A stretch of DNA of 64,000 nucleotides from Rhodobacteraceae bacterium LNNU 3342. Its GTDB lineage: Bacteria > Pseudomonadota > Alphaproteobacteria > Rhodobacterales > Rhodobacteraceae. The stretch lies in assembly GCA_008711135.1 (NCBI GenBank), contig VUAW01000012.1:27019-91018 (forward strand), read 5' to 3'. Below are positions 61,448-64,000 of the stretch, in pieces; position 1 is the stretch's first letter; every line of letters begins with the position of its first letter. The notes beneath the pieces were generated by a model that was given only the letters and a program-made list of their open reading frames with translations, was not told the origin of the DNA and ran no database searches. Both the position numbers and the translations under genes were made by a program.

Positions 61448-61871
61448 CTTGATCGTCCTTTGTGATTGGGTGAGAAGCGAGCTGATCTTCCCCTTCATGG
61501 GCAAGACGCTCGACATGGACAGTTTGCCGCCGCGTGGTCACCGCGATCTCGGCGTTCTCCCGACGCTCCACGCGTCGAACATGCACTTCTTCCCGAAGAT
61601 ACAGCTCACGCGTTACAACAATCCGTTCTTCCACCACGGGGATGATAGTTAAGTCGCCTTGCGTGACGACCTCGGGGACCGCGTCGATCTTGCGGTCAAC
61701 AGGAACGCGCACCACGTCCACGTCCACACTGGACAGTTCAACAGGTATAAGGCTTTCGACAACTTGGGTTCTTGTGTCAACGCGCACACGGCCCGTGACT
61801 TGTTCAGCCTTCGTTACCTGTACCTGCTCCTCTACCAGAGGAAGAACGTCCGGCTTGTGGTCGCTTTGCAT
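61437..61871 (-). CDS. Second DUF2382 (YsnF/AvaK-like) protein
   Basis: The 144-residue protein is almost entirely DUF2382: LPLVEEQVQVTKAEQVTGRV, LSSVDVDVVRVPVDRKIDAV, IIPVVEERIVVTRELYLREE and VHVRRVERRENAEIAVTTRR. The ATG at 61871 has GGAGGG six bases upstream. It is first in a two-gene operon with the larger DUF2382 gene and has a stress-type promoter 25 bp upstream. Confidence 0.85.
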   Translation of the reverse strand: MQSDHKPDVLPLVEEQVQVTKAEQVTGRVRVDTRTQVVESLIPVELSSVDVDVVRVPVDRKIDAVPEVVTQGDLTIIPVVEERIVVTRELYLREEVHVRRVERRENAEIAVTTRRQTVHVERLAHEGEDQLASHPITKDDQDDL

Positions 61872-61896
61872 GGCGTGCCCTCCGTGGTGGCAGGTC

Positions 61897-61921
61897 AACC
61901 ACCGTCACAGGCACGCGTTCC
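61897..61921 (-). promoter_or_regulatory. EcfG-type promoter before the DUF2382 operon
   Basis: On the minus strand GGAAC (61921-61917) and GTT (61899-61897) with 17 bases between (GGAAC-N16-GGTT). The start codon at 61871 is 25 bp downstream. Confidence 0.6.
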
Positions 61922-62114
61922 ACACCCCTTGGTAACTGTCCCGTGGGCGGCAGGAAGCCGCTGGTCGCGGTCCGACGCGGATTGTGGCAGCGTCACTGCA
62001 CGTGAACGTTCCCGCATCAACTGGATGGTGACTCAAGACGTGCACCGCTGGCGCATAAGGGGCCGTGAGTTCCTCTAGATCTCATGCTATGCTCTTAAGA
62101 CTGGAGGATTGTCC

Positions 62115-62531
62115 ATGATCAGCGAGGATCTTCGCGGAGGTGTGGTGATCGGCATGCTGCTGGGCCTTGATGAAGGCCGGCCGCTGGTCGTCTTTCCCGG
62201 CAACCCCTCGGCCGAGGCGATCGCGGCGCGCAGTCTTGTCATGTTCGAAACCTCCGACATCGGCGCCGAACTTGCCCTACTGTTCGAGGACGGTGATCCC
62301 GCCCGCCCGCTGGTGATCGGCCGCATCGTCTCGCCCATTCCCCCGGCCCCTGTTGCGATCCGAGACGGCGAGCCCCTGCGCCTTGTTGCCCAGGAACGGA
62401 TCGAACTGCGCTGCGGCAAGGCCTCCATCGTGATGGAGGCCGACGGCCACATCACCATCCGCGGCACCTACCTCGTCAGCCACGCCTCGGCCTCCAACCG
62501 GATCCGGGGCGGTTCGATCAACCTGAACTGA
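62115..62531 (+). CDS. DUF6484 protein associated with type VI secretion
   Basis: The 138-residue protein starts after GGAGGATT. Marks of DUF6484 are VVIGMLLGLDEGRPLVVFPG near the start, LALLFEDGDPARPLVIGRIV in the middle, and the beta-strand tail KASIVMEADGHITIRGTYLV ending NRIRGGSINLN, which resembles the gp5/VgrG needle end. Genes of this family sit in VgrG/PAAR effector modules of type VI secretion systems. It overlaps the next gene by one base (TGATG). Confidence 0.75.
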   Translation: MISEDLRGGVVIGMLLGLDEGRPLVVFPGNPSAEAIAARSLVMFETSDIGAELALLFEDGDPARPLVIGRIVSPIPPAPVAIRDGEPLRLVAQERIELRCGKASIVMEADGHITIRGTYLVSHASASNRIRGGSINLN

Positions 62532-62878
62532 TGTACCCGCCCGCCCCCGTCCTTCCTGAAATCCTCCGCCAGCACGCCGAACAGGCGGCGTTCCTCTGGA
62601 CGGTCTACGACCGCGCGATGCTGTATCCAGAGGAGAACCCTGAACTTGACGGCCTTCGCCTCGCTCGCCTGCTGGAACGGCTGGAGGCTCATTTGGACGG
62701 CCTGCGGGTGGCGGGGGCCGAAGGACTGCGGGTGGCCAAGGCGCGGTTCGGGGAATATCCGGAGGCGGGAGAGTTGTTCGTAGTGCGGATGCTGCAGCCG
62801 GGGGCCGAGGAATTACGGGTGGCAGCGCTGGATGTGGAGCGAGTGCGGGCGTATTTAAAAGCGTCGGGCAGAAAGTAG
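62531..62878 (+). pseudogene. Truncated TIGR02270-like (type VI-associated) protein
   Basis: The 115-residue frame matches the opening of TIGR02270-family proteins (VLPEILRQHAEQAAFLWTVY, then RLARLLERLEAHLDGLRVAG). These are normally around 400 residues with HEAT-like repeats. Here the frame stops after RAYLKASGRK, and a convergent, compositionally different gene begins right there. It is probably a 3'-truncated remnant that may still be expressed with the DUF6484 gene. A separate short family is less likely. Confidence 0.6.
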
Positions 62879-62880
62879 CT

Positions 62881-63927
62881 TTAGACAAGTCCCACAAAAG
62901 GCAGCGCCGTAAGCCCTTCGGGGAAGTCGACCCACTCCCAGTTGCGCCCATCTGTCAGGCCGACAGAAGATTCCAAGAATACCCATATGCCGCCCGGCAC
63001 CACTGACATCGCCATCACTCGTCCTCGCTCATCTGGAATTTTTGATCCAAAAGGAGAGAGTTCGGAGTCCACAAGTTGATAGAGGCCCCCTTCGCTCGCG
63101 ACAATAACAAGCCCGTCAGCTTCCTCCACCTCAACAATCGGCACTCCGGGATCTACTGTAGCTAGTTCCTGTATCTCATCAGGGTTCATGACCTTTCCGA
63201 TTACGCCACCACTCGTACCGAATATAATTCGTCCATCAGATAATCGCCGAAGCACACGAATGTTTCCACCATACGGTGAGGCGACTACTTTCCATGAGCC
63301 ATCTGCTTCGAATAGAAAGACCCCTGTTTCGGGCTTCACCTCATCGAACAATAATTTCACCCATAAATCTAGATCCTCCTCATACGCCTTTTTTGTAACC
63401 TCACTGAGAATGTTGTCAGGAAGCTGTCGCCCACCGGCGACATATCCGATTTCTCCCTGTTCAAGAGCCGCTATTTCAAATGCTCCATTACCGTCAGGCG
63501 GTACTGGAAACGGCTGCGTCAGAGGCTGCCAGTTGCCGCGAAAAACAAACATGCGTCCCGCCTGTCCTGTGACTACTCGACCAACATCAAGGTCGCGCAT
63601 CATGATCAAAAGCTCGTTTCCACGTTCCGGCAGATTCTCAGAAGAAGAGTAGATGTCCTCGGCAAGCGTAAATGATCCGAAATGATATATGATCCCTTCT
63701 CCCCCTAACGCAGAATAGAGCAACCTTTCATCTGTATGACTACGTTTAGGAAGCAGGCCATAAATCTCTGATGGCACGTCAGCTCTAAACCACGGCTGGC
63801 GATAATGTCGCGTCCAGTGAATAAGAAGATTAACAGGATCATCAATCTGCCTCGGCGCAATTCCGACCGCGAACTGATTACAGCTCAGGCCAGTTCCGAC
63901 ACGAATAGCATAACCGTTCTTGAACAT
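62881..63927 (-). CDS. Low-GC hypothetical protein, possible beta-propeller
   Basis: The 348-residue protein has short repeating strand patterns with Gly-Gly turns: LLYSALGGEGIIYHFGSFT, GRVVTGQAGRMFVFRGNW, GGNIRVLRRLSDGRIIFGTS, and ADGLVIVASEGGLYQL. These suggest a WD/PQQ-like propeller, without a signal peptide. Its GC content and codon use are clearly lower than in all neighbours, which suggests recent transfer. It converges on the truncated type VI gene. Its start lies about 15 bp from an insertion-sequence-like end, so the amino end may itself be shortened. An immunity or cargo role is only a guess. Confidence 0.6.
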   Translation of the reverse strand: MFKNGYAIRVGTGLSCNQFAVGIAPRQIDDPVNLLIHWTRHYRQPWFRADVPSEIYGLLPKRSHTDERLLYSALGGEGIIYHFGSFTLAEDIYSSSENLPERGNELLIMMRDLDVGRVVTGQAGRMFVFRGNWQPLTQPFPVPPDGNGAFEIAALEQGEIGYVAGGRQLPDNILSEVTKKAYEEDLDLWVKLLFDEVKPETGVFLFEADGSWKVVASPYGGNIRVLRRLSDGRIIFGTSGGVIGKVMNPDEIQELATVDPGVPIVEVEEADGLVIVASEGGLYQLVDSELSPFGSKIPDERGRVMAMSVVPGGIWVFLESSVGLTDGRNWEWVDFPEGLTALPFVGLV

Positions 63928-63943
63928 TCGTCAGACCTTTGCT

Positions 63944-64000
63944 GTTAGGTCGTGTTGACAAAAGGGATTCACAGGGCGGGCTGATCGTGCTTCAAACTGG
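63944..64000. mobile_element. Possible end of an IS5-type insertion sequence, cut by window edge
   Basis: The sequence from GTTAGGTCGTGTTGACAAA onward resembles terminal sequences of IS5-group elements common in alphaproteobacteria. Only 57 bp are visible, without transposase or the other end, so the call rests on resemblance from memory. Confidence 0.3.

Noticed and set aside
62277..62951. 224-codon minus-strand open frame
   Set aside because: It is antisense to the DUF6484 and TIGR02270-like genes, with Pro/Arg/Gly-rich shadow composition.
1..64000. CRISPR array, tRNA, rRNA or prophage region
   Set aside because: No regularly spaced repeats, no recognisable tRNA or rRNA sequence and no run of phage structural genes were seen.

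Overview
The window looks like a chromosomal segment of a high-GC alphaproteobacterium, most likely a rhodobacteralean (Paracoccaceae/Roseobacteraceae-like). The reasons are the GC-rich codon use, TRAP and TctABC tripartite transporters, TAT-exported redox enzymes, dense operons with ATGA overlaps, and promoters of the alphaproteobacterial EcfG type. No rRNA, tRNA or CRISPR array was recognised. Function calls rest on motifs and family resemblance read by eye, not on database searches.

Left part (1-14.4 kb): an edge-truncated MFS exporter and a small EamA protein, then a sugar-catabolic locus around a LacI-type regulator. It holds a ribose-type ABC importer with a Gfo/Idh dehydrogenase and a TIM-barrel isomerase. 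It also holds an exported oxidation set: GMC flavoprotein, TAT-bearing gluconate-2-dehydrogenase subunit-3 partner, cytochrome c, DUF1080 protein and two exported TIM-barrel isomerases. Together these suggest oxidation of glycosides to 3-keto sugars outside the cytoplasm, cleavage there, and import of the products. Related operator-like sequences lie before the separate transcription units.

Middle (14.4-26.7 kb): an Mfd-like translocase, a DUF1127-like small protein, a YgiB/YgiC pair, a small lipoprotein, O-acetylhomoserine sulfhydrylase, and an RND efflux pump with its adaptor and divergent TetR regulator around a strong palindrome.

Aromatic block (26.7-46 kb): a LigM/DesA-type tetrahydrofolate-dependent O-demethylase, a GntR regulator, an alpha/beta hydrolase, LigA/LigB extradiol dioxygenase, 4-oxalomesaconate tautomerase, hydratase and aldolase, a TRAP transporter, a molybdenum hydroxylase (IorAB type) and a three-subunit formate dehydrogenase. 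This reads as uptake and degradation of methoxylated lignin-type aromatic acids to pyruvate and oxaloacetate, with the methyl carbon possibly leaving as formate to CO2. LigC- and LigI-like genes are not in the window, which favours gallate over protocatechuate as the ring-cleavage substrate.

Right part (46-62 kb): a DegP-type protease, a TctCBA transporter, and many stress-type genes (SDR, isoaspartyl methyltransferase, small hydrophilic proteins, CsbD, DUF2382 pair, TerC/DUF475, a SIR2-domain protein). Eight upstream regions carry GGAAC-N16/18-GTT, the EcfG general-stress promoter pattern, so this looks like a dispersed stress regulon island. The end (62-64 kb) has two type VI secretion-associated genes, one truncated, facing a lower-GC gene of unknown function and what may be the tip of an insertion sequence.
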